This document shows positions 1-6,800 of a stretch of DNA of 17,961 bases, in pieces (the stretch's first letter is position 1; each line of letters begins with the position of its first letter). The position numbers were made by a program, and so were the translations under genes. Location of the stretch: the NCBI GenBank assembly GCA_018378775.1, contig JAGZWV010000040.1, forward strand, positions 1 to 17,961. Direction: 5' to 3'. Under the pieces are notes generated by a model. That model did no database searches, was not told the DNA's origin, and worked only from the letters and a program-made list of their open reading frames with translations. Source of the DNA: Collinsella sp. (GTDB lineage: Bacteria > Actinomycetota > Coriobacteriia > Coriobacteriales > Coriobacteriaceae).

Positions 1-1
1 G

Positions 2-874
2 CAGGCCCTTGCCTGCATCGCCGGTGGCAAGCACGTCATCGTCGAGAAACCCTTCTGCGCCACCGAAGCGCAGGCGCTGGAAGTCTTCCGCGCCGCCGAG
101 GCAGCAGGCGTCGTGGCCCTCGAGGCCATGCGTCCCCTCCACGATCCCGCCTTCCACGCCATCGAGGACGCCCTGGGCGAGATCGCCCCCATCCGCCGCG
201 CCTCATTGCGCTTTGGCAAGTATTCCTCGCGCTACAACGAGATTCTCGCGGGACGCGCCACCAATATCTTCGACTGCAATATGGCATCGGGTTCCCTCAT
301 GGACATTGGCGTCTACGCCGTCGAGCCCATGGTCGAGATTTTCGGCATGCCCTCCGGCCTTACGAGCATGACTACTCTGCTCGACCCCACCACGCGACAG
401 CTCACGCACGGCCCCATCGACGGCTGCGGTTCCATCCTCGCCAGCTATGGCGGAGGCCGCATCTCCGTCGAGCTCGCGCACTCCAAAATTACGAATGACC
501 TACTGCCCTCGCAGATCGAAGGCGAGCGTGGCACTATCCAGATTGACCATCTGTCAACGCCCCGCAACGTCCGCATCGACTATCGCGGCGACGTCGTACG
601 CGGCTCGGCGACCGAGGCGCCGCGCGAACAGGGCGACAACGGCCGCGTGCTCGACCTGCCCAAATCGAGCAACACCATGGAATACGAACTCACAGACTTT
701 ATCACCGCCATCGGCGGCATCGATAACGTCAAGGAAGAGATTTGGGAGACCCCGGCGGGACGCCACGAGCTTGGCCACTACCGCGATGTCACGCTCGTCT
801 CACTACGCATCATGGATGCCGTGCGTCAGCAGGCCGGCATAACCTTCCCGGCCGACGCAGGCAAGCAGGCATAG
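2..874 (+). CDS. Gfo/Idh/MocA family NAD(P)-dependent oxidoreductase, 5' truncated by the window
   Basis: The reading frame is open from base 2, so the N-terminal part, including the Rossmann GxGxxG motif, lies outside the window; 290 residues are visible. Near the visible start is GKHVIVEKPFC, the family's conserved EKP loop, whose Lys is normally an active-site and cofactor-binding residue. The rest fits the alpha/beta C-terminal substrate domain, with a DIGVYAVEP segment typical of dehydrogenases acting on sugars or polyols. Family members oxidise or reduce sugars, inositols or related compounds in the cytoplasm using NAD(P); the substrate cannot be told from this fragment. The stop is two bases before the acylphosphatase start, so the two are probably cotranscribed. 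The family is clear; the specific function is unknown. Confidence 0.86.
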   Translation, partial: QALACIAGGKHVIVEKPFCATEAQALEVFRAAEAAGVVALEAMRPLHDPAFHAIEDALGEIAPIRRASLRFGKYSSRYNEILAGRATNIFDCNMASGSLMDIGVYAVEPMVEIFGMPSGLTSMTTLLDPTTRQLTHGPIDGCGSILASYGGGRISVELAHSKITNDLLPSQIEGERGTIQIDHLSTPRNVRIDYRGDVVRGSATEAPREQGDNGRVLDLPKSSNTMEYELTDFITAIGGIDNVKEEIWETPAGRHELGHYRDVTLVSLRIMDAVRQQAGITFPADAGKQA

Positions 875-876
875 CG

Positions 877-1287
877 ATGGGCCTCTTCGATACGTTCTTC
901 TCCAGCGTCACCGGCGGCAGTCGAGAGCCTCAAAAACCGTCAAACGTCGAGCTCGAGCTGCGCCGCAGGCTTACCGTGCTTGCAAGCGACGAGGCCACTC
1001 AAGACACTCCCCTGCGTTATTTCCTGCGCTGGGCGGGGCAAGTCCAAGGCGTTGGTTTTCGCTTTACCAACACCAACCTCGCGCAGGCACGCGCACTCAC
1101 CGGCTGGGTGCGTAACATGGAAGACGGCTCAGTCGAGATGGAGATACAGGGAGCTCCGGCAGACATCCTATCTCATCTCGAGGCACTTCATGCCTCCTAC
1201 GAGCGCATGGGAACGCGTTTTCGCCTTGTAGATGCCCAGGCCCGAGCCCCACTTGCCAATGAAGACGGTTTCAGTCCTCATTATTAG
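877..1287 (+). CDS. acyP: Acylphosphatase with N-terminal extension
   Basis: This 136-residue protein carries an acylphosphatase domain from about residue 45. The phosphate-binding loop GQVQGVGFR ends in catalytic Arg62, and the GWVRNMEDGSVEM block contains catalytic Asn80. The enzyme hydrolyses carboxyl-phosphate bonds such as those in acetyl phosphate or 1,3-bisphosphoglycerate. Typical acylphosphatases have about 90-100 residues, so the first roughly 40 residues are an extension of unknown role, polar and charged with no signal peptide. The ATG at 877 is chosen because it follows the upstream stop by two bases; an earlier in-frame start would overlap the oxidoreductase. Translational coupling with the upstream gene is likely. 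No terminator is evident before the next gene. Confidence 0.92.
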   Translation: MGLFDTFFSSVTGGSREPQKPSNVELELRRRLTVLASDEATQDTPLRYFLRWAGQVQGVGFRFTNTNLAQARALTGWVRNMEDGSVEMEIQGAPADILSHLEALHASYERMGTRFRLVDAQARAPLANEDGFSPHY

Positions 1288-1301
1288 TATTGTGTGCTAA
1301 A
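1285..1301. promoter_or_regulatory. Candidate operator upstream of the PerR-type regulator
   Basis: The sequence TTAGTATTGTGTGCTAA has TTAG/CTAA half-sites separated by nine bases, about 50 bases upstream of the Fur-family start. Fur-family genes are often autoregulated. The spacing differs from the classical 7-1-7 PerR box, and the left half overlaps the acylphosphatase stop codon. It is offered as a weak candidate only. Confidence 0.25.
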
Positions 1302-1348
1302 TACGGTATCATTTACCTACGACCGTTGATAGAAAAGAGGCGAGGCGC

Positions 1349-1729
1349 ATGGCGGTGCAAAGAAGGAATACCAAGCAGCGAAAGCTGGTTCTTGACGCCG
1401 TGCGCCAAAGCTACAACCATCCCACCGCCGACGAAATCTACAACGTCGTGCGCGCGCAGGATGACAAAATCAGCCGCGGTACGGTCTACCGCAACCTCAA
1501 TCTCTTGGCCGACGCCGGCGAGATCCTCTCCATCAAGACGCCGGGCGGCAGCCGTTTCGATCGCACGATCGAGCCGCACGCACATATCATCTGCACCTCA
1601 TGCAGCCGCGTCATCGACGTACCGCTCCCCTTCGATGCCCAGCTCGACGCCAAAGCGTCCGAGCAAATCGGCTGGCACGTCACGTCGCACTACACCATCT
1701 TCGAGGGTCTCTGCCCCGACTGCCGGTAG
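1349..1729 (+). CDS. Fur-family transcriptional regulator, PerR type
   Basis: The protein has 126 residues: an N-terminal winged helix (about 1-65, with the recognition region around ISRGTVYRNLNLL) and a C-terminal dimerisation and metal domain. Zinc-site cysteines are Cys82, Cys85, Cys122 and Cys125. The full PerR-type regulatory set appears present: His24 (in HPTADEIY), Asp71, His77, His79 and Asp90. In PerR the Asp pair with the His residues binds Fe or Mn and senses peroxide by histidine oxidation, which suits an anaerobe. The C-terminal tail is short. The start follows a purine-rich stretch (gaggcgaggcgc). It probably has its own promoter, being 61 bases after the acylphosphatase stop. 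PerR rather than Fur, Zur or Mur is inferred from these residues. Confidence 0.92.
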   Translation: MAVQRRNTKQRKLVLDAVRQSYNHPTADEIYNVVRAQDDKISRGTVYRNLNLLADAGEILSIKTPGGSRFDRTIEPHAHIICTSCSRVIDVPLPFDAQLDAKASEQIGWHVTSHYTIFEGLCPDCR

Positions 1730-1788
1730 ATGTTTGGAACATGCCTTAAAATCCACCTTTCCGCACTTTGCAGCAAAAAGTAGATTCC

Positions 1789-1809
1789 TAGACATGTCCC
1801 AAATGTCTA
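1789..1809. terminator. Small inverted repeat between convergent genes
   Basis: TAGACAT (1789-1795) and ATGTCTA (1803-1809) are perfect complements around a seven-base loop, lying between the convergent Fur-family and HAD genes. The right arm contains the HAD stop codon. There is no clear T tract on either side, so a role as a transcription end is only plausible. Confidence 0.35.
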
Positions 1810-2604
1810 CTCAGCAAGTAGACGACGCAGCTCTTCTTCGACCGTGCGCACGTAGCGGACGCGGTCGTTAATGCCACGCATAGAGGAGTTGCAGCTCTCC
1901 ATCAGATAGGGATGGCCCACGACGTTGAGCATGTCGCGATCGTTCTCATTGTCGCCAAACGCCATCATCTCATCGGGCGAAATACCCAGGGCACGACCGT
2001 AATCGGCAAGCGCGGAGCCCTTGCCCGAACCGAAACCGATAAAGTCCGTCCATTCGGTTCCCGACGTCATCACGTCAACACGGTCGCTAAAGAGGCGCTC
2101 AAAATACTCCAGGGCCGCCGGCTGATCCACCTCGGGCGTCTGGAAGGCAATCTTAATGACGTCCTCGTCGATGTCCTCGGGGCGGGCGACCACCGCCACA
2201 TCGCAGTGGACCTCATAGCGCAAATGATCGACGAACGCATCGTTGCCGCTCATGGTGTAGAGGTGTCCCTCACACGAAAGGGTCACGTCGGCATGGGGAT
2301 ACGCAACCACGGCATTCGCGATATCCATAGCAAGGCTACGCTCCATGGAACGCTTGACAACGGCACGTCCCTCGCTCATCACCAGGGCTCCGTTTTCGCA
2401 TACATAGGCGAGCTCATCGGCCACCGGGGCAAACAGATAGCGCAAGCTCGCATATTGACGGCCGCTCGCCGGCATAAACACGATACCGCGACGATGCAGC
2501 TCATCGATGAGCTCAAAGGCCTCGGAACGCGGCTCGCGCTCCCCCGGATGCAGCAACGTGCCGTCCAAATCGCATGCAATCAGCTTGATTCCTTCAAGAC
2601 CCAT
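1807..2604 (-). CDS. Cof-type HAD-superfamily phosphatase (class IIB cap)
   Basis: The 265-residue protein has the HAD motifs in order: motif I CDLDGT (nucleophile Asp12, Asp14), motif II around Ser47 (PASGR), Lys195 in GFGSGKGSAL, and motif IV GDNENDRD (Asp218, Asp222). The large insert between motifs II and III is the class IIB cap of Cof/YidA-type phosphatases, which dephosphorylate sugar phosphates, pyridoxal phosphate, FMN or similar small cytoplasmic metabolites. The substrate cannot be predicted. I use the ATG at 2604. A GTG at 2616 is in frame and would add four residues; the GGGGGAG stretch lies between the two candidates and is rather close to the ATG, so the start is not certain. 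The gene is separated from the upstream UreE-like gene by a strong terminator. Confidence 0.93.
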   Translation of the reverse strand: MGLEGIKLIACDLDGTLLHPGEREPRSEAFELIDELHRRGIVFMPASGRQYASLRYLFAPVADELAYVCENGALVMSEGRAVVKRSMERSLAMDIANAVVAYPHADVTLSCEGHLYTMSGNDAFVDHLRYEVHCDVAVVARPEDIDEDVIKIAFQTPEVDQPAALEYFERLFSDRVDVMTSGTEWTDFIGFGSGKGSALADYGRALGISPDEMMAFGDNENDRDMLNVVGHPYLMESCNSSMRGINDRVRYVRTVEEELRRLLAE

Positions 2605-2633
2605 ATGCTCCCCCACAGCATCTCATCAACAGA

Positions 2634-2672
2634 AAGGCGGACTTTGAATAGTTGTCTCTCAAAGTCCGCCTT
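2634..2672 (-). terminator. Intrinsic terminator after the SlyD/UreE-like pair
   Basis: A perfect 14-bp stem joins AAGGCGGACTTTGA (2634-2647) and its complement (2659-2672) around an 11-base loop. It starts 14 bases past the UreE-like stop. On the minus strand it is followed by a short T run (TTTCTGTT). It should end the two-gene metallochaperone transcript and insulate the HAD gene. Confidence 0.8.
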
Positions 2673-2685
2673 ACTTATACGCACG

Positions 2686-3264
2686 TTAACCGCGCGCCTT
2701 CTTTACGATCGTAAAGTCTGGTGCCATACTCACAACGGCATCCGCCGCACTCGACGCAAAGCGCCGGTCCGAATCGAGTTCACGGGTAACCGTCGAGAGC
2801 CGAACGCCCTCGACGCCCCGGAGCATGCGGCCCAAAACAGGCTGCACCGGCGTATACATGCGCACGGTATACTCGTCCGAATCGCCTCGAAAAAGCGGCG
2901 CATGCATATTGCCGATCTCCCAGCACGCATGCGCGAGCGCAATCGGGTCCATGCGGTCAACTTCGACCAAATAAACCTCGGCGCTGCGCAGGCGCACGAC
3001 AACCGCCACGGGCACCACGCCCGAACGGTCGACGGCGAGCACGTCGCCGTCGACAAAACGACCGCCGTCGGCAGTATCCAGCCGAACATCGACCGTGCGC
3101 CCCAGCTCCGTCACGCCCACAAACGCGCATACATCAGCCTGGTCCCAATCGAGCAGTAGCTCGTCAACTTCAAAGACGCCGCCCAGCTTCCGGCGAAGCA
3201 GAAGTTCATAGGACGGATCGTTGAGATTTCCCAAGCATGTCGTCGAAACCAAGCGCTCAGGCAT
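2686..3264 (-). CDS. UreE-like nickel metallochaperone protein (orphan)
   Basis: The 192-residue protein resembles urease accessory protein UreE. A beta-rich N-terminal domain (about 40-100, with FVDGDVLAVDRSG matching the UreE DGDVL segment) is followed by a ferredoxin-like metal-binding domain. That domain has the pattern DPIALAHACWEIGNMHAPLF, with His121 at the position of the invariant dimer-interface nickel-binding His, and then QPVLGRMLRGVEGV, equivalent to the DHVLDDMLRGLG segment. UreE delivers Ni(II) to urease. No urease subunit or UreF/G/D gene is visible here, and the His-rich C-terminal tail of many UreE proteins is absent. The start lies three bases after the stop of the SlyD-like gene, so the two are translationally coupled. 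UreE relationship is fairly secure by pattern; nickel and the client enzyme are inferred. Confidence 0.72.
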   Translation of the reverse strand: MPERLVSTTCLGNLNDPSYELLLRRKLGGVFEVDELLLDWDQADVCAFVGVTELGRTVDVRLDTADGGRFVDGDVLAVDRSGVVPVAVVVRLRSAEVYLVEVDRMDPIALAHACWEIGNMHAPLFRGDSDEYTVRMYTPVQPVLGRMLRGVEGVRLSTVTRELDSDRRFASSAADAVVSMAPDFTIVKKARG

Positions 3265-3267
3265 GCT

Positions 3268-3696
3268 CTAACCCTCGACCTCGACGAGCTCGATATCAAA
3301 GTTGAGGTCCTTGCCGGCAAGCTCGTGGTTGGCATCGAGCGTCACAGCCTCGGGCGTTACGTCGATGACGACGGCGGGGACAGGCATGCCGCTCGGCGTG
3401 GACAGGAAGAGCTTCATGCCCTTCTCGATCTGCTCGATGTTGGGAACCTGCTCGGCCGGGAAGGTAATAACCATCTCGGGATTGTGCTCGCCGTAGGCAT
3501 CGGCAGCAGGAATGTGCACGGTCTTCTTCTCGCCCACCTGCATGTCGACAACAGCGGCGTCGAAGCCCTTGATCATCTGACCGGCGCCGCAGGTGAACTC
3601 CAGCGGCTCGCCGCGATCGTAGGAGCTATCGAACTGCGTGCCGTCGTCGAGCGTGCCGCGATAATGAGTCTTGACCTTCTTGCCCTGGTTGGACAT
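3268..3696 (-). CDS. FKBP-type peptidyl-prolyl cis-trans isomerase, SlyD-like
   Basis: The 142-residue protein has the split FKBP domain of SlyD. N-terminal strands contain HYRGTLDDGTQFDSS and GAGQMIKGFDAAVVDMQVGEKKTV. An insert-in-flap chaperone domain occupies about residues 72-117. The C-terminal signature is DANHELAGKDLNFDIELVEV. SlyD proteins isomerise prolyl bonds, chaperone folding clients and, in enterobacteria, supply nickel to hydrogenase and urease through a His/Cys-rich tail. That tail is missing here: the protein ends right after the FKBP domain. The ATG at 3696 is preceded by a strong GGAGG at five bases' distance; an earlier in-frame ATG at 3726 lacks this support. It overlaps nothing and runs directly into the UreE-like gene. 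It is divergent from the dipeptidase gene. Confidence 0.93.
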   Translation of the reverse strand: MSNQGKKVKTHYRGTLDDGTQFDSSYDRGEPLEFTCGAGQMIKGFDAAVVDMQVGEKKTVHIPAADAYGEHNPEMVITFPAEQVPNIEQIEKGMKLFLSTPSGMPVPAVVIDVTPEAVTLDANHELAGKDLNFDIELVEVEG

Positions 3697-3816
3697 GGTA
3701 ACCTCCGTGATAAGGGCGGCGCACAACGCGGGCCGCCGTGAACATATGGCGCTAACTATACCCTAGTCATACAATTCAATGACAGTTTGCAAAGAAACGC
3801 TGCAACCGGAGGAACC

Positions 3817-4830
3817 ATGGCATATCCCGTATTTGACCTACACTGCGACACCGCCGACCGCATCGGCTGGGCCACGCTCGATCTCGACCTGCGCTTTACC
3901 GCCGGCACCGACGGTTATTTCCCCGGCGACGAAACGCATCCGCAAGATTTCGACCTCATCGAGGGCAACGCCTGCGCCATCTCGCTCGCAAAGATCGGCA
4001 ACACGCCATGGGCACAGTGCTTCGCCACGTTTGTCCCCGATGAGATTCCCACCGCCCACGCCGCGCGCTTCCAGGCGCAGATCATGGCGCATATGAGCGG
4101 CCAGGCAATGCTCAACCACGACCGCATGGTCAACGTACGCAGCGCGGCAGACATTCGCCCCGCGCTCAAAGACGGCAAGGTCGCCTGCATCCACACCATC
4201 GAAAACGCCACGTTCTTTGCCGAGGACCCCGCGCTGATCGAGGTGCTCAAGAGCTTGGGCGTACTCATGTCATCGCTCAGCTGGAATGCGCAGGGACCGC
4301 TCGCGAGCGGACACGATACCCACGCCGGCCTCACCGCCGCCGGCATCGAGGCACTTACGCAGATGGAGCACGCCGGCATGGTGCTTGACGTCTCCCACCT
4401 CAACGATGAGTGCTTTGACGAGGTTGTCGCCCACGCCACACGTCCCTTCGTCGCCAGCCACTCCAACTCTCGTGCAGTTTGCGGCGTTAAGCGCAACCTC
4501 ACCGACGACCAGTTCCGCACCATTCGCGACATGGGTGGCATCGTCGGCCTCAACTACTGCAGCGAGTTCCTTTCCAACGACGCAACCGACAAGACAGCCG
4601 CAGACGTCACCTTCGACCAGCTGGCGGCACATATCGAGCACTGGCTCGACCTGGGCGGCGAGGACGTCATCGCGCTCGGCGGCGACTGGGACGGTGCCAC
4701 GGTGCCCGCCTTCCTCTCCGATGCCAGCAAGATGCCCGAGTTCCAGAACATGCTCTCCAAGCACTTTGGCAAGACCGTGATGCAGAAGCTCTGCAGCGAT
4801 AATGCCCTTGCCTTCTTTGAGCGTTATTAA
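3817..4830 (+). CDS. Membrane-dipeptidase family (peptidase M19) zinc dipeptidase
   Basis: The 337-residue protein carries the M19 renal-dipeptidase zinc ligands in order: His9 and Asp11 (FDLHCDT), Glu129 (HTIENA), His194 (LDVSHLND) and His215 (ASHSNSRAV), plus the conserved GGDWDG near residue 290. Members hydrolyse dipeptides, including D-amino-acid-containing ones, at a binuclear zinc site. No signal peptide is present, so it is probably cytoplasmic and used in peptide scavenging or cell-wall peptide recycling. The ATG at 3817 has GGAGG directly upstream at five bases; an ATG at 3787 lacks this. The gene is divergent from the slyD-like gene and followed by a GC-rich stem-loop. Length fits the family. 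Confidence 0.94.
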   Translation: MAYPVFDLHCDTADRIGWATLDLDLRFTAGTDGYFPGDETHPQDFDLIEGNACAISLAKIGNTPWAQCFATFVPDEIPTAHAARFQAQIMAHMSGQAMLNHDRMVNVRSAADIRPALKDGKVACIHTIENATFFAEDPALIEVLKSLGVLMSSLSWNAQGPLASGHDTHAGLTAAGIEALTQMEHAGMVLDVSHLNDECFDEVVAHATRPFVASHSNSRAVCGVKRNLTDDQFRTIRDMGGIVGLNYCSEFLSNDATDKTAADVTFDQLAAHIEHWLDLGGEDVIALGGDWDGATVPAFLSDASKMPEFQNMLSKHFGKTVMQKLCSDNALAFFERY

Positions 4831-4847
4831 TTTCACATCCCCTGAGC

Positions 4848-4881
4848 GGGCCGGCATGCCGAACGGTCGACATGCCGGCCC
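4848..4881 (+). terminator. GC-rich stem-loop after the dipeptidase gene
   Basis: A perfect 11-bp stem, GGGCCGGCATG (4848-4858) with CATGCCGGCCC (4871-4881), has a 12-base loop. It lies 17 bases past the dipeptidase stop. No T tract follows, so it may be a weak terminator, an RNA-stability element or a translational control element for the next gene, whose ribosome-binding site begins about 12 bases further on. Confidence 0.5.
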
Positions 4882-4904
4882 GTCCCCAATCTGAAGGACC
4901 ACTT

Positions 4905-5681
4905 TTGACGCAGCAATTTACGCTTTTCCTACCCCAACCGGATGGGACTCCCATCCCCGTCGTCGTTACCAAAAAGCGCGTCAAAAACTTCAACCTGCGC
5001 GTCACATCGAGCGGTGAGGTCCACGCCAGCGCACCGCTCGGCGCCAGCCGCGAGCGTATCGAAGCGTTTGTGAAGCGCAACAGCGCCTGGATTATCAGCC
5101 GGCTTGCCCAGCGCGAGCAACGTCAGGCGACGGCGCGAGAGCCGCTCAGCCCCTCGTCCATCATTGCACTTTGGGGCAAGCCCATCACGGTACAAGATGC
5201 GCTCGATCACAACTTTAAGTCACCCGCACCGCGGCCCAAACAAGCCACGTTCGCAAGCTTTATGGGTACCGACGAGCCAGACGAACGTCCGCAGGCCAAG
5301 TGGAACGCGCCCCTCGACGGCTTAACGCCCAGTGAGATCCAAGCCCATATTGACCAGCTCTATACGTCCGAAGTCACATCGGCGCTGCGGGATATGGTGC
5401 ACGCATACGAAATCGCAATGGGTGTCGCCGTTTCCCGCGTTTCCGTGCGCAGCTTGAAAACGCGCTGGGGATCATGCACGCCCAAAACCGGCGCCATTCG
5501 CATCGCACGAGAACTTGCCGCCTACCCCGTCGAGTGCCTTGACATGGTTGTCGCCCACGAGCTCGTCCACTTGCTCGAGCCAAGCCACAATCAGCGGTTT
5601 CACGCCCTGCTCGACACGTACTGCCCCAACAATAGAGCACTGTCCCAGCGGCTCAAGCAGCCACCCATAGAGACATATTAG
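4905..5681 (+). CDS. YgjP-type (DUF45) zinc metallopeptidase, TTG start
   Basis: The 258-residue protein contains the YgjP/DUF45 domain. The N-terminal part reads VVVTKKRVKNFNLRVTSSGEVHASAPLG, the C-terminal part RVSVRSLKTRWGSCTPKTGAIRI and then VVAHELVHLLEPSHNQRFHALL. The zinc ligands are His218 and His222 (HELVH) and probably His228, with Glu219 as catalytic base. In family members the RWGSC segment and the HExxH motif define a gluzincin-like fold; physiological substrates are poorly known. I choose the TTG at 4905 because AAGGA sits six bases upstream. The in-frame ATG at 4872 falls inside the right arm of a hairpin and has no ribosome-binding site. The middle (about 110-140) is a low-conservation insert. 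It converges on folB with only six bases between the stops. Confidence 0.92.
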   Translation: MTQQFTLFLPQPDGTPIPVVVTKKRVKNFNLRVTSSGEVHASAPLGASRERIEAFVKRNSAWIISRLAQREQRQATAREPLSPSSIIALWGKPITVQDALDHNFKSPAPRPKQATFASFMGTDEPDERPQAKWNAPLDGLTPSEIQAHIDQLYTSEVTSALRDMVHAYEIAMGVAVSRVSVRSLKTRWGSCTPKTGAIRIARELAAYPVECLDMVVAHELVHLLEPSHNQRFHALLDTYCPNNRALSQRLKQPPIETY

Positions 5682-5687
5682 AACCGG

Positions 5688-6173
5688 TTAGCGCACGCGC
5701 TCGATCTCGACACCGCAGCTTGCCAGGGGAAGACCGACGGGCGCCCAAGGCTTATCGAGCTTAACGCGCACGCCAAGCAGCAAGGGGTAACGACGCAGCA
5801 GCATCGAGGCCACACCCTCAGCTGCAGCCTCGATGAGCTTAAACGTATGCTCGCGCAGATAGCCATCGACATCGTGGCACACCGAGCCATAGTCAATCGA
5901 GGCGTCCAGGTTATCGTGCTCCCCCGCTGCACGCAGGTCGGCATAGAGTACCAAGGACACGATGAACTTCTGGCCCAGCGCGTTCTCTTCGGGATACACG
6001 CCATGGTTAGCAAAAACCTCAAGACCTTCAACGGTGATGCGGTCGGCATGGCGAAGGTCGTCATAGCTCACGTGGGGCACCGCCGTTGCGGTGGATATTT
6101 CGCCCCTTCCACGGCGGGCGAGCTCGGCGCCTTCAGTCTTGGTTGCATTCTCGGGCAGTTTCTTGTTGCTCAT
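5688..6173 (-). CDS. folB: Dihydroneopterin aldolase (7,8-dihydroneopterin to 6-hydroxymethyl-dihydropterin)
   Basis: The FolB core begins at about residue 43: DRITVEGLEVFANHGVYPEENALGQKF is the typical first strand and active-site turn, and VKLDKPWAP contains the conserved catalytic Lys (141). FolB cleaves dihydroneopterin to 6-hydroxymethyl-7,8-dihydropterin plus glycolaldehyde in folate synthesis. The protein has 161 residues, about 40 more than usual, because of a charged N-terminal extension. The ATG at 6173 has a good GGAG about nine bases upstream, while a GTG closer to the core lacks one, so the extension is probably real. It is the last gene of the folE-HD-folB run; folP and folK are not in the window. 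No terminator separates it from the convergent metallopeptidase gene. Confidence 0.93.
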   Translation of the reverse strand: MSNKKLPENATKTEGAELARRGRGEISTATAVPHVSYDDLRHADRITVEGLEVFANHGVYPEENALGQKFIVSLVLYADLRAAGEHDNLDASIDYGSVCHDVDGYLREHTFKLIEAAAEGVASMLLRRYPLLLGVRVKLDKPWAPVGLPLASCGVEIERVR

Positions 6174-6216
6174 CGCGATCGTCTCCTTCGTTTAGAACCC
6201 CGACCGCGCAAACTAA

Positions 6217-6798
6217 CTACACGCGAATCGACAGGTTCTTTTTATCATCGCTCCAGTTGCAAGCATTGCGCGCGGGGCATGCAAAGCAGGCGCGCGACGC
6301 TTTGTCGGCTGCATAGAGCAGACGCTCAAGCGGTTGGCTGTTCACGCGCAGCTTTCGATGGCCCAGAATGGCCGTCTTAATGGCTGCGGCATCGGCCGGC
6401 TCAAACGCCACGTCATCGGGCATGCCGCCGAGAATCGCATCAGCGACGCGTTCGCTTGCAACATCATGGGATATACCCGATTCATACTGTTCATCTTTGC
6501 CGATATCGTGAAGAAGTGCCGTGGCGTAGATGACCTCGCGGTCAAATTCGAGCTGCTCCTCGAGATTCTTGATCCACATAATGCGAGAGACATCGAGCAG
6601 ATGGTCAATACCGTGGCGGCAGAAGATGCGCCCCGATTCCAACTGCGCAATGTTGCCCAGATGCCGCCGGAACAGCCCGTTGGCACAAATGTAATCAATG
6701 CGAGGCATGGCACCAAAGGGGGCCAAGCCCGAAGCCATAAAGCCGCGACGCGACGTCCCCTCATCGGTCTTCGATGTAAAGTCGTTGACGACTCTCAT
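6217..6798 (-). CDS. HD-domain phosphohydrolase within the folate gene run
   Basis: The 193-residue protein has a metal-dependent HD domain: His62/His66 (CRHGIDHLLDVSR), His97-Asp98 (ALLHDIGKDEQYESGISHD), His111, His147 and Asp165 (YAADKASR). HD proteins hydrolyse phosphomonoesters, phosphodiesters or nucleoside triphosphates. A cysteine group follows (Cys171, Cys174, Cys180 in CFACPARNAC), then NWSDDKKN at the end; similar tails occur, from memory, in clostridial HD proteins. It starts two bases after folE stops and is followed by folB, so the context points to pterin metabolism. The 5' end is uncertain: downstream in-frame ATGs at 6738 and 6708 exist, and the first 30 residues are not obviously part of the fold. 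The exact substrate is unproven. Confidence 0.86.
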   Translation of the reverse strand: MRVVNDFTSKTDEGTSRRGFMASGLAPFGAMPRIDYICANGLFRRHLGNIAQLESGRIFCRHGIDHLLDVSRIMWIKNLEEQLEFDREVIYATALLHDIGKDEQYESGISHDVASERVADAILGGMPDDVAFEPADAAAIKTAILGHRKLRVNSQPLERLLYAADKASRACFACPARNACNWSDDKKNLSIRV

Positions 6799-6800
6799 AG

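Noticed and set aside
1912..3159. 415-codon plus-strand open frame across the HAD and UreE-like genes
   Set aside because: It crosses two well-supported minus-strand genes and the strong terminator between them, and its translation resembles no protein family.
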